A stretch of DNA of 64,000 nucleotides from Pseudarthrobacter defluvii (GTDB lineage: Bacteria > Actinomycetota > Actinomycetes > Actinomycetales > Micrococcaceae): contig NZ_JAUSYG010000001.1 of NCBI RefSeq assembly GCF_030816725.1, forward strand, positions 2,108,001 through 2,172,000, given 5' to 3'. The notes under the pieces are model-generated. The model saw nothing but the letters and a program-made list of their open reading frames with translations, was not told the DNA's origin and did not search any database. This document shows, in pieces, positions 36,544-44,914 of this stretch (position 1 is its first letter; every line of letters begins with the position of its first letter). Made by a program: the position numbers and the translations under genes.

Positions 36544-37875
36544 TCAGCCCGCCCTGCCCGTGTCCGCGGCTTCGAAGGCTGCCAGCACCTGCCGCACCGC
36601 ACCGAGAATCCGGTCATCATCCTTTGCGGGCACGCAGCGCAAATCGATCAGGCAGGCGCCGTCGTGGACGCGGGGCAGCACGGCGGGGTCACCGGTGCGC
36701 AGGCGGCCCGCAATTCCCTCGGGAAGCCGGAGCGCCCATCCCGGGAGCGGAACACCCGGGGCACCGCCGCCGCCCACCCGGCCGTCGTGGGACACGACGG
36801 GTACCCCGAGTGCTTGGCCGAGCCGGTCAGTACGGCGCCGCAATTGTTCGACGTCGGCGTGCAGCGCCTCGACAACCGGCGGCGGGCCGCCGGCGACGGT
36901 CGCCTCAAGGGCGGCCAGGGCAAGTTTGTCGGCCCGCACCGCGCGGGCGAGCGGGTGGCGCGCCAGCCGCTGGATGATCTCCTTGCGGCCCAGCAGCAAA
37001 CCCGCCTGGGGGCCGCCCAGCAGTTTGTCACCGCTGGCGATGACGACGTCGGCCCCGCCCGCCAGAGCCGTGGCAACGTCGGGTTCATCCGGCAGGTACG
37101 GGTCGGGGGCCAGCAGTCCGCTGCCCAGGTCGGCCACGAGCGGTACCCCGTGCGCCACGGTCAGCCGGGACAGTTCGTCGATTGGAACAGCGGACGTGAA
37201 GCCGTCCACCCGGAAGTTGCTGGGATGCACCTTGAGGACGCAGCCCGTGTCCGGTCCGAGGGCGCCCGCGTAGTCATGCAGGTGCGTCCGGTTCGTGGTG
37301 CCCACTTCACGAAGTCTTGCGCCCGTGGATTCCATCAGGTCGGTGAGCCGGAAGCCTGCACCGATCTCGACGAGTTCCCCGCGGCTCACCACCACTTCGC
37401 GGCCCGCAGCGAAGGCTGTGGTGGCCAGCACCAGGGCTGCGGCCCCGTTGTTGACCACCAGGGCGTCTTCGGCTGCGGGACAGGCGGCGAGCAGGGCCGC
37501 CCGGGCGCCGGCGCCACGGCGGGAACGGCTGCCGTCCGTGAGGTCCAGTTCGACATCCACGTAGCCGCTGGCGGCGACAAGGGCTTCCACCGCGCTTGCA
37601 GAAAGGGGGGCACGGCCAAGGTTGGTGTGCACGATGACGCCGGTTGCGTTCAGCACGGGCCGGAGGGTTGTTGCCGTCCGTGACGAAACGGCCGCCAACA
37701 GCGCTGGTTCCACCTGGGCCGGAGGAAGTTCGCCGCGCCGCGCCTGTTCCTGGACCTGCCGGACGAGCTCCCGGACAACGCGCCCGTTCAGGCGTGTCGC
37801 GGCGTGGCGGACGGCCGGAAGTGCCAGCAGGTCGTTCGTGCGGGGAATCAGGCGCCGGGGATCGACCTGGTCCAC
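36544..37875 (-). CDS. selA: L-seryl-tRNA(Sec) selenium transferase SelA
   Basis: The protein has 443 residues when started at GTG 37875, which has AGAGGAGG just upstream; longer frames would run into the tRNA gene. The N-terminal domain (RRLIPRTNDLLALPAV) binds tRNA-Sec. The PLP-binding Lys is K284 in SGDKLLGGPQAGLLLG, and the substrate region includes NATGVIVHTNLGRAPLS and VNNGAAALVL. It converts Ser-tRNA(Sec) to Sec-tRNA(Sec) using selenophosphate. selC lies 35 bp upstream and selB 3 bp downstream on the same strand. Confidence 0.95.
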   Translation of the reverse strand: MDQVDPRRLIPRTNDLLALPAVRHAATRLNGRVVRELVRQVQEQARRGELPPAQVEPALLAAVSSRTATTLRPVLNATGVIVHTNLGRAPLSASAVEALVAASGYVDVELDLTDGSRSRRGAGARAALLAACPAAEDALVVNNGAAALVLATTAFAAGREVVVSRGELVEIGAGFRLTDLMESTGARLREVGTTNRTHLHDYAGALGPDTGCVLKVHPSNFRVDGFTSAVPIDELSRLTVAHGVPLVADLGSGLLAPDPYLPDEPDVATALAGGADVVIASGDKLLGGPQAGLLLGRKEIIQRLARHPLARAVRADKLALAALEATVAGGPPPVVEALHADVEQLRRRTDRLGQALGVPVVSHDGRVGGGGAPGVPLPGWALRLPEGIAGRLRTGDPAVLPRVHDGACLIDLRCVPAKDDDRILGAVRQVLAAFEAADTGRAG

Positions 37876-37910
37876 AGCCCTCCTCTTTTCGCGGCATTCC
37901 TGCCGGTAGT

Positions 37911-38005
37911 TGGCGGTGGCGGACGGGAATCGAACCCGCCAGGCCGAGATGCTCAGCCTCACCGGTTTTGAAGACCGGGGGGCCCACCAGGACCCGGACG
38001 CCACC
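37911..38005 (-). tRNA. selC: tRNA-Sec (anticodon TCA), CCA encoded
   Basis: This is a 95-nt minus-strand RNA gene with all tRNA-Sec hallmarks. The acceptor stem begins GGTGGCG, pairing with CGCCACC, then discriminator G and an encoded CCA. It has a 6-bp D stem (GGGTCC-TGGT-GGGCCC) and an anticodon stem CCGGT/ACCGG around CTTCAAA with anticodon TCA at 37969-37971. The long variable arm is AGGCTGAG-CAT-CTCGGCCT (8 bp) and the T loop is GGGTTCGATTCCC. The eighth acceptor pair is T-C, a small irregularity. A TATATT box lies seven bases upstream (38013-38018). It heads the selA-selB transcription unit. Confidence 0.97.
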
Positions 38006-38037
38006 GCGCCTCAATATAGCAGGGTTGGCTGGAGGGG

Positions 38038-38043
38038 TACGCT
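38038..38043 (+). promoter_or_regulatory. selD -10-like box (leaderless pattern)
   Basis: TACGCT lies six bases before the selD GTG, which has no Shine-Dalgarno. With the opposing selC TATATT box at 38013-38018, it puts two diverging promoters inside a 44-bp gap, so transcription of selD and selC-selA-selB must be tightly linked. Confidence 0.45.
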
Positions 38044-38049
38044 AGGCGG

Positions 38050-39075
38050 GTGAATGAGGCTCAGACATCAGTCCAGCAACTCGACGGCGGTGCTGCCGGC
38101 GCCTTCCGGCTCACCGACTACGCCCACGGCGGGGGTTGTGCCTGCAAGATTCCGCCGGGCGAACTCGAAGACGCGGTCCGCGGGCTGATTGGCCAACCGG
38201 GCGCCGAGGTGCTGGTTGGGCTCGACAGCGGTGACGATGCCGCGGCCGTCCTGGTCCGCGACGACCTTGCGGTCCTGACCACAGCCGACTTTTTCACTCC
38301 GGTCGTCAACGATGCCTTTGACTGGGGCCGCATTGCAGCCGCCAACGCTCTTTCAGACATTTACGCCATGGGCGGCCGGCCGGTCACGGCGATCAACCTC
38401 GTCGGCTGGCCCCGCGATGTCCTGCCGATGGAACTGATGACCGAAGTACTCCGCGGCGGCCTGAGCGTTGCATCGCAGGCCGGGTGCCCGGTGCTCGGCG
38501 GGCACTCCATCGACGATCCGGAGCCAAAGTATGGCATGGCGGTGACCGGTGTCGCCCACCCCGACCGCCTGCTCCGCAACGACGCCGCCGAGCCCGGGCT
38601 GCCCATCACGCTCACCAAGCCACTCGGCGTCGGACTTCTCAACAACCGGCACAAAAAGACCGGTGAGGTGTTCGCCGAAGCGGTGGAGTCCATGGCCGCC
38701 CTCAACCGCGACGCCGCAGACGCCGCTGTAGCGTCCGGCGCCCGGGCGGCAACCGACGTGACGGGATTTGGCCTCTTGGGACACCTATACAAGATGGTGC
38801 GCGCCTCCCAAGTGGGCGCCGTGATCGATCTGAAGTCGGTGCCGCTGATCGAGGGGGCACGGGAAGCGCTCCGGGACGGCTACGTCTCCGGCGGGACCCG
38901 GCGCAACCTCGACTGGGTGCGGCCGCATGTGGGATCCGCTCCCGGCATCACCGAAGACGACCTGCTGCTGCTGGCTGATGCCCAGACCTCCGGCGGCCTG
39001 CTGGTGGTCGGCGAACTACCGGGCTACCCCGTGGTTGGCCACACCACAGCAGGGCGGGGCATCGAGGTCCGCTGA
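38050..39075 (+). CDS. selD: selenide, water dikinase (selenophosphate synthetase) SelD
   Basis: The protein has 341 residues. The N-terminal active-site motif HGGGCACKIPP holds Cys30, Cys32 and Lys33, so this is a cysteine form and not itself a selenoprotein. ATP/metal sites follow: GLDSGDDAAAVLV, TTADFFTPVVNDAFDWGRIA (Asp ligands) and GGHSIDDPEPKYGMAVTGV. The C-terminal domain includes TDVTGFGLLGHLYKM and LLADAQTSGGLL. It makes selenophosphate from selenide and ATP for SelA. It diverges from selC and converges with nrfD (15-bp gap). Confidence 0.95.
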   Translation: MNEAQTSVQQLDGGAAGAFRLTDYAHGGGCACKIPPGELEDAVRGLIGQPGAEVLVGLDSGDDAAAVLVRDDLAVLTTADFFTPVVNDAFDWGRIAAANALSDIYAMGGRPVTAINLVGWPRDVLPMELMTEVLRGGLSVASQAGCPVLGGHSIDDPEPKYGMAVTGVAHPDRLLRNDAAEPGLPITLTKPLGVGLLNNRHKKTGEVFAEAVESMAALNRDAADAAVASGARAATDVTGFGLLGHLYKMVRASQVGAVIDLKSVPLIEGAREALRDGYVSGGTRRNLDWVRPHVGSAPGITEDDLLLLADAQTSGGLLVVGELPGYPVVGHTTAGRGIEVR

Positions 39076-39090
39076 TGCCGGCCTGCCGGC

Positions 39091-40182
39091 TCAGCCGGCG
39101 GTGGTGATGGCGTCTCCGGTGATGCCGGCGGCACGGCGGCGGGCGAGCCGGTTCTTCTGCGGCTCGATGGTGTAGCGCGGATCCCTCGCAGATTCGAGTC
39201 CGGCCTCGAACACACCGAAGCGTGTCAGCGCCGAGGCGGTCAGCAGCGCCAACCCCGAGGCTGCTGCCACCAGGCGGTTCCGTCCGGCCAGCAGCGTCCC
39301 GAGGCCGCCGGCCACAGCAAGCCGCTCACTCCACTTCAGCATGGCCCCCGCCTTCCCCTGGTGCAGGGGCTCCGCGGCTACCGGGTCCATCCGGTGCTCC
39401 ATTACCTTCATGGCAGCGACGTCGCCCAAGACGCCGAGGACGGCGAGTTTCCGGGCGGGCCCTGTCTCGTGGACCGGTGTGGTGACCATGGCGAGGCCGG
39501 CAGATGCCAGGCAGGCCGAACTCACAAAGACGAATGGCAGTTCCTCGTGGGCAGCGTTCCACGTCGGGGTGGCGGTGTCACCCAGCAGGACCGCGGTGTA
39601 CGCGGCCAAAGGCCCGGCGAATACCGCAGCTTCGATGCCTGCCGGTCCTTCGACAGCCTGCAGCACCTTGCGCAGGGGTCCCAGCGGCAGCCGGCTTCCG
39701 CTCATCCGGTCGATTTCAGCCACTGCCGCGACCCCCGCACCTGCGCTGAAGGCGCTGAGGATCCAGGAGCCGACGCTCATGGGCGAGGTCACTTTGAAGG
39801 TCCGCAGCATGTGCAGGAAACGCTCAGGCCTGCCCAGGTCCTTCACCAGGGCCACGGCACCGGCGCTGACTGCTGTCAGGGCGCCCAGTCGGGCGTTGCG
39901 CCGCAGCGTGGGCCGTCCGGTCAGTTGCCCGCCGAGTCCGAGGAGGGCCGACCCGGCTGCCACGCCACCGAGGAAGAGGTAGATCGCGACGTCATCGCCC
40001 CAAGGAGCCGGCTTGACCACGGGACGGCCGTAATACGAAGTGAACTCCGGCTCCGGCACCATGGGCATCTCGCGGGAACCGTCACTGTTGTCACGGCGGC
40101 GGCCGTTGCCACGCTTACCGCCTTCCCGGCGACGGCGGGCAGGCTCAGATGGCCGGAAACTGTCAAACTCTGAGAGGGTCAC
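39091..40182 (-). CDS. nrfD: formate dehydrogenase membrane anchor, NrfD/PsrC family
   Basis: The protein has 363 residues: a basic cytoplasmic N-terminus (RRRREGGKRGNGRRRDN), then about eight TM segments including VAIYLFLGGVAAGSALLGLG and the NrfD-typical DLGRPERFLHMLRTFKVTSP-type loop and VGSWILSAFSAGAGVAAV. NrfD proteins pass electrons from the Fe-S subunit to quinone without heme. It starts inside the fdhB stop (4-bp overlap), the third gene of fdhA-fdhB-nrfD. It replaces the cytochrome b subunit (FdnI type) of enteric formate dehydrogenase. Confidence 0.92.
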   Translation of the reverse strand: MTLSEFDSFRPSEPARRRREGGKRGNGRRRDNSDGSREMPMVPEPEFTSYYGRPVVKPAPWGDDVAIYLFLGGVAAGSALLGLGGQLTGRPTLRRNARLGALTAVSAGAVALVKDLGRPERFLHMLRTFKVTSPMSVGSWILSAFSAGAGVAAVAEIDRMSGSRLPLGPLRKVLQAVEGPAGIEAAVFAGPLAAYTAVLLGDTATPTWNAAHEELPFVFVSSACLASAGLAMVTTPVHETGPARKLAVLGVLGDVAAMKVMEHRMDPVAAEPLHQGKAGAMLKWSERLAVAGGLGTLLAGRNRLVAAASGLALLTASALTRFGVFEAGLESARDPRYTIEPQKNRLARRRAAGITGDAITTAG

Positions 40183-41186
40183 GCCCGTCCTCCCAGGAAA
40201 GCCAGCGCAGCTGCCGCGGCCATGCCAGCCACGGCCAGTCCGGCCCGCCGGTACATCGTTGGCAGGTCGGCTGTGGGCACCCGGGGGTCCGGCGGAAGCC
40301 CATAGACTTCGGGCTCGTCCAGCAGCAGGAAGACCGATCCGGTTCCACCCACGCCGTCGTGTTCGTTCGCCCCGTAAAGCCTCGCTTCGGTCATGCCCTG
40401 CGTGTGCAGGGTGGCGACCCGTTCCCGGGCCGTCTCCACCATGTCATCGTGGTCGCCGAACTTGATGGACGTCGTCGGGCAGGCCTTGGCACATGCCGGT
40501 GTCTGGTCATCAACCAGCCGGTCGTAGCACAGCGTGCACTTCTGGGCGATGCCCTCGTTGGGGACGGACGGATGCTTGGCGTGCTGTTCTTCCCTGCTGC
40601 TGGCAACCTTGACCGTGCCGTTGCTGCGGCGCTCGATCACGCCGAAGGGGCACCCGGCCACGCAGGTTCCGCAGCCGTTGCAGACGTCATCCTGGACCAC
40701 AACAGTGCCGAACTCGGTGCGGAACAGCGCACCGGTGGGACAGACGTCGAGACAGCCGGCGTGGGTGCAGTGCTTGCAGACATCGGAGGACATCAGCCAG
40801 CGGAAGTCTGCGGTGTCCGGCGGGGTGGTATCAGCGTCCGCGAGGTCCGTGACAGCCGTTGCCGGGGCCGGAGGACCGATGCGCGGCATGCCCAGGCTGA
40901 CCAGGGCGCGGCCTGATTCCCGTGCCTCAACAATGCGTTCCTGGCCCTGCTCGATGAAGGCGACGTGCCGCCACGTGCTGGCGCCCAGGGACCCGGTGTT
41001 GTCGTAGGAGGACCCAAGCAGCTCCAGGTTCCCGTCCTGCGGGTTGTGGTTCCATTCCTTGCAGGCGACTTCGCAGGCCTTGCAGCCGATACAGATCGAG
41101 GTGTCGGTGAAGAACCCCTTGCGCGGATGGTTGTGCTCCCAATGGGCATCGGCGGTGGGGTCGGTCGGTCCGGACAGCTGGCCCAT
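40179..41186 (-). CDS. fdhB: formate dehydrogenase iron-sulfur subunit
   Basis: The protein has 335 residues with four Cys clusters for [4Fe-4S] centres: CIGCKACEVACKEWN, CKHCTHAGCLDVCPTGAL, CNGCGTCVAGCPFGVI, and CTLCYDRLVDDQTPACAKAC. A C-terminal hydrophobic helix (AGLAVAGMAAAAALAFL) would tie it to the membrane, as in FdnH/FdoH. ATG 41186 has GGAGG upstream. It lies 98 bp after fdhA and overlaps nrfD by 4 bp. It transfers electrons from the molybdopterin subunit to NrfD. Confidence 0.95.
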   Translation of the reverse strand: MGQLSGPTDPTADAHWEHNHPRKGFFTDTSICIGCKACEVACKEWNHNPQDGNLELLGSSYDNTGSLGASTWRHVAFIEQGQERIVEARESGRALVSLGMPRIGPPAPATAVTDLADADTTPPDTADFRWLMSSDVCKHCTHAGCLDVCPTGALFRTEFGTVVVQDDVCNGCGTCVAGCPFGVIERRSNGTVKVASSREEQHAKHPSVPNEGIAQKCTLCYDRLVDDQTPACAKACPTTSIKFGDHDDMVETARERVATLHTQGMTEARLYGANEHDGVGGTGSVFLLLDEPEVYGLPPDPRVPTADLPTMYRRAGLAVAGMAAAAALAFLGGRA

Positions 41187-41284
41187 CTAGTCCTCCGTCG
41201 TCGGGTCGGTGTCCGGAACGCTGCCGTCTGGCAGTGGCTGTCCGGGCGGGGCAATGTGTGCTTGGGCGGAGGCAGTCACGTCCA

Positions 41285-44200
41285 TCAACTCGGACCACCC
41301 TCGGCGGGGCGTTCCCCGCCCCCGGCGGCGGATTCGATGCCTTCCGCCGCGGAGTCGGTAACGGCGCGGTTGCCGGTCTCGATAGTCACTCCGGCCCGTT
41401 CCTGATACTCGGCTACCAAGGCAAGCAGTTCCTTTCCGCGGGGCCGGCGGCCCGGTCGGATGTCGCAGGACGCCACCTTGGACTCCTGGATCTGGACGTT
41501 GGGATCCAGCGTCACACCCAGCAGATCGTTGGCCGCGTCACCGCTGACGACGGCGTTGCTGCCGACACCCCAGTGGTAGGGCAGCCCGATCTGGTGCACC
41601 GTGTGACCGCCGACGCGCAACGGCCTCACCCGGTCCGTCACAAGCACCTTAGCCTCGATGGCAGAGCGGGGCGAAATGATCGTGGCCCACCCGTAGGGTT
41701 CAAGACCGCGCTCAGCTGCCAGTTCCGGCGAGACCTCGCAGAACATCTCCGGTTGCAGCTCGGAGAGGTACGGAAGCCAGCGGCTCATCCCGCCCGCCGT
41801 GTGGTGTTCGGTCAGGCGGTAGGTGGTGAAGACGTAGGGATAAACTTCGGCGCCCTTGGTCCCTGCGCTCGGGGCACTGAGGTTGTCCGCCCGGGGGAAT
41901 ACCAGCCGCGCCGGATTCTGCTGTTGCGGATACAGCCCGTTGGCCACCGGTGACTCCTGCGCCTCGTAGTGGGTGGGAAGGGGTCCGTCCAGTAGGCCCT
42001 TCGGCGCGTACAGCCAGCCCTTGCCATCGGCCTGCATGATGAACGGATCATCCCCGCTGAGGGCGGCCGGACCACCGACAGAGGGGTCCGGATGGCTGCC
42101 CGGCGCCCGGTCAACCGGGAAGTCGGGCACGTCATCACCCACCCATTTGCCCTGCTCCTGGTCCCACCAGATGTATTTCTTCCGCTCGCTCCAGGGTTTA
42201 CCGGCGGGGTCGGCCGAAGCGCGGTTGTAGAGTATCCGGCGGTTGGCTGGCCATGCCCAGCCCCATTCCGGAGCTGCCGGTCCCTGTTCCTGGCCGGGCT
42301 TGCGGTTGGCCGCATGGTTGAGGCCGTCAGCGTACACGCCGGTGTAGATCCAGCAACCGGCCGACGTGGAGCCGTCAGCGCGGAGTTCCGTGTAGGCGGA
42401 GAGGGGCTTGCCGGCTTCCGGACCGACCAAGTGACGGCCGTTGATCTCGGCAAGGACCGACTCGGCATCCGGATCGCCGTGTTCATCGGTGGGATAGTCC
42501 CACGTCAGGTCCAGCAGCGGACGGTCGCGCTCGTCCTTGGATCCTGCCAGCTTCTCCCGGATCCGCTTGCCCAGTTCAAAGAAGAACTGCAGTTCGCTTT
42601 GGCACTCCCCCGGCGGAGCCACAGCCTGGTGCCGCCACTGCAGCAGCCTCTGGGTCTGGGTGAACGAGCCGGCCTTCTCCACGTGGGTTGCCGCCGGCAT
42701 GAAGAAGATCTCGGTCTCGATATCCTCCGTGCGCAACTCCCCCGATTCAATTTCGGGGCCGTCTTTCCACCAGGTGGCGGACTCGATCATGTTCAGGTCA
42801 CGCACCACCAGCCACTTCAGATGCGACATGCCCAGGCGCTGCATGCGGCCATGCGCCGACCCGACTGCCGGGTTCTGCCCGAGCAGGAAGTAGCCTTCCA
42901 CTTCGTCCTCAAGCATGCCCATCACGGTCTCGTACGTACCGTGGGCGCCGGTCAGCCTCGGCAGGTAGTCGTATGCCCAATTGTTCTGCGCAGTCGCGGC
43001 CTCGCCCCACCAGGCCTTCAGCAGGCTGATGGTGTAGGCGTCCGCGTCAGCCCAGTAGCCTTTTTGCTGCTTCGATCCGATAACTGACAGGTACTCTTCG
43101 AGGCTGTCATGGCGGCCGGCGCTGGGCATCGGCAGGTAACCGGGCAGCAGGTTGAACAGGGTGGGGATGTCTGTGGAGCCCTGGATGCTGGCATGGCCTC
43201 GCAGGGCCATGATTCCTCCACCCGGGCGCCCCACGTTGCCCAGCAGGAGCTGCAGGATGGCTGCGGCCCTGATGAACTGCGCCCCAAGGGAGTGCTGGGT
43301 CCAACCGACGGCGTAGGCGAAACAGGTGGTCTTGTCGCGTCCGGAGTTTTCCGTGATGGTCCGCGCCAGGTATTCGAAGTCCGCGACGCTGATGCCGCAC
43401 ATGTCCTGCACCGTCTGCGCTGTGTATCGGGCATAGTGCCGCTTCAAGATCTGGAAGACGGTCCGGGGGTCCTGGAGGGTGTCGTCACGCTGGACCTCGG
43501 CATGCTCCAGCGGTGGACCGCCACTTCCATAGGCGTGGCCGGTGGCACGTGCGGTGGCATCGGCACCGTGTTCCGAACCTGGGCCGGGCTCGTCAATGGC
43601 GCCCTCCTCTTTTTCCGCGTAGGCCCAGGACGAAGTGTCGTAGGCGCCCTTCTCCGGATCGAAGCCGGAGAACAGCCCGCCGAGGTCCTCGGCGTCACGG
43701 AAATCCTTATGCACCAGCGTGGCCGCGTTGGTGTACGCGGTGACGTACTCCTTGAACCAGAGATCGTTGGTTATGACGTAATTAATGAGCGCGCCAAGCA
43801 GCACAACGTCAGAACCGGCCCGGATGGGGATGTGCTTGTCCGACACCGCTGACGTACGCGTGAAGCGCGGGTCGACATGGATGACCTTAGCGCCGCGGGC
43901 CTTAGCCTCCGCCACCCACTGGTACCCCACAGGATGGCACTCGGCCATGTTGGAACCCTGGATGACGATGCAGTCGGCGTTGGCCATGTCCTGCAGTGAT
44001 TGCGTTGCACCACCGCGTCCAAACGAGGCTCCCAAACTGGGAACCGTGGCGGAGTGTCATATGCGGGCCTGGTTCTCGGTCTGCACGGCCCCGGCAGCCG
44101 TGAAGAGCTTCTTGATCAGGTAGTTCTCTTCGTTGTCCAGGGTTGCGCCGCCCAGAGAGGCGATGCCCATGGTCCGGCGCAGCAGCCGGCCCTGGTCGTC

Positions 44201-44623
44201 CTCCTGCTGCCAGGTCCTGCGGCGGGTCTCGATGAACCGGTCGGCCACCATCTCGATGGCCGTATCCAGGTCCAGATGTTCCCACTCCGTGGAACGCGGC
44301 GCACGGTAAAGCACTTTGGTCTGCCGGCCCGGCGAGTTGACCAGCTGCTCGCTGGCTGAGCCCTTGGGGCAGAGCCGGCCGCGCGAAATGGGTGAATCCG
44401 GATCGCCCTCGATCTGGACCACTTTCTCGTCCTTGACGTACACGCGCTGTCCACACCCAACGGCGCAGTAGGGGCAGACGCTCTGAACCACTCGGTCAGC
44501 AGTTGCTGTGCGGGGGGCTATTGCCTTGGTCTTGGCCGATGTGACCGCTGGGCCACGACCCAACAGGTCGCCCGTGCTTAGCTGACGGACGACCGGCCAT
44601 TGAAGGAAACTTCGCGGTGCCAT
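41285..44623 (-). CDS. fdhA: formate dehydrogenase catalytic subunit, selenocysteine-containing (in-frame UGA)
   Basis: The protein has 1112 codons with a UGA at 44057-44059 as codon 189. The flanks read NQARI-Sec-HSATVP, exactly where formate dehydrogenases carry Sec or Cys as molybdenum ligand. The same frame continues with GASFGRGGATQSLQDMANAD and IQGSNMAECHPVGYQW. The N-terminal [4Fe-4S] motif is SVCPYCAVGCGQRV, then GRLCPKGS; the C-terminal molybdopterin-binding domain ends with WGVGSNAVVSGDAANDLLGV. It oxidises formate to CO2. No twin-arginine signal is visible in the first 30 residues. A hairpin at 44027-44045 serves as SECIS. It heads the fdhA-fdhB-nrfD operon beside selABCD. Confidence 0.96.
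44027..44045 (-). promoter_or_regulatory. bacterial SECIS hairpin after the fdhA UGA
   Basis: On the mRNA strand GGTTCCC-AGTTT-GGGAGCC forms a 7-bp stem (one G-U pair) with a five-base loop containing GT. The loop begins 18 bases after the UGA, the same distance as in E. coli fdhF. It lies within the coding sequence. Its position, loop and linkage to selB make a functional SECIS likely. Confidence 0.85.
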
Positions 44624-44770
44624 TTCTGGAGCTTATCCCACACCACCGCCGGAGCAACAGGACAGGGCTGGGCGTGTCGTCCCCCGGGTCGTGCAGCCCG
44701 AAGCCCCGTAAGGAGCCGCCCCCGCGAACCCGGTTTGACAGCCTCGCTGCCCCTTCCTGGCGGGGCCTGC
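44624..44770 (-). other. GC-rich structured leader upstream of fdhA
   Basis: Reading toward fdhA, the region can form several stems: GCCCC/GGGGC around an eight-base loop, CCGGGT/ACCCGG enclosing an inner GCTCC-TTAC-GGGGC hairpin, and others. No known riboswitch consensus was recognised. It also holds the fdhA promoter, which was not identified with confidence. Confidence 0.35.
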
Positions 44771-44914
44771 AAATTGGGTAGCTGAAGAATGCATCCGACC
44801 TTGACCCCCTTGAGGGCCGGGCGTATACCGAAGGAATCATCATGCTGGCCCCCGCTGGGCCCTGTATGGAGCCGGCTGCCCCTGGTCTTGGCGAAAAAAA
44901 TGTTTGGAGTTGTG

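Noticed and set aside
37876..38004. 43-codon upstream extension of selA
   Set aside because: It would run through the tRNA-Sec gene; GTG 37875 has a strong ribosome site.
41285..41287. The final TGA of fdhA as a second selenocysteine codon
   Set aside because: It follows a low-complexity C-terminal tail at normal protein length, and the frame closes again within a few codons.
41285..44623. fdhA as two separate genes or a nonsense-mutated pseudogene
   Set aside because: Both parts share one frame, the only interruption is TGA at the active-site Sec position, a SECIS-like hairpin follows and all sel genes are adjacent.
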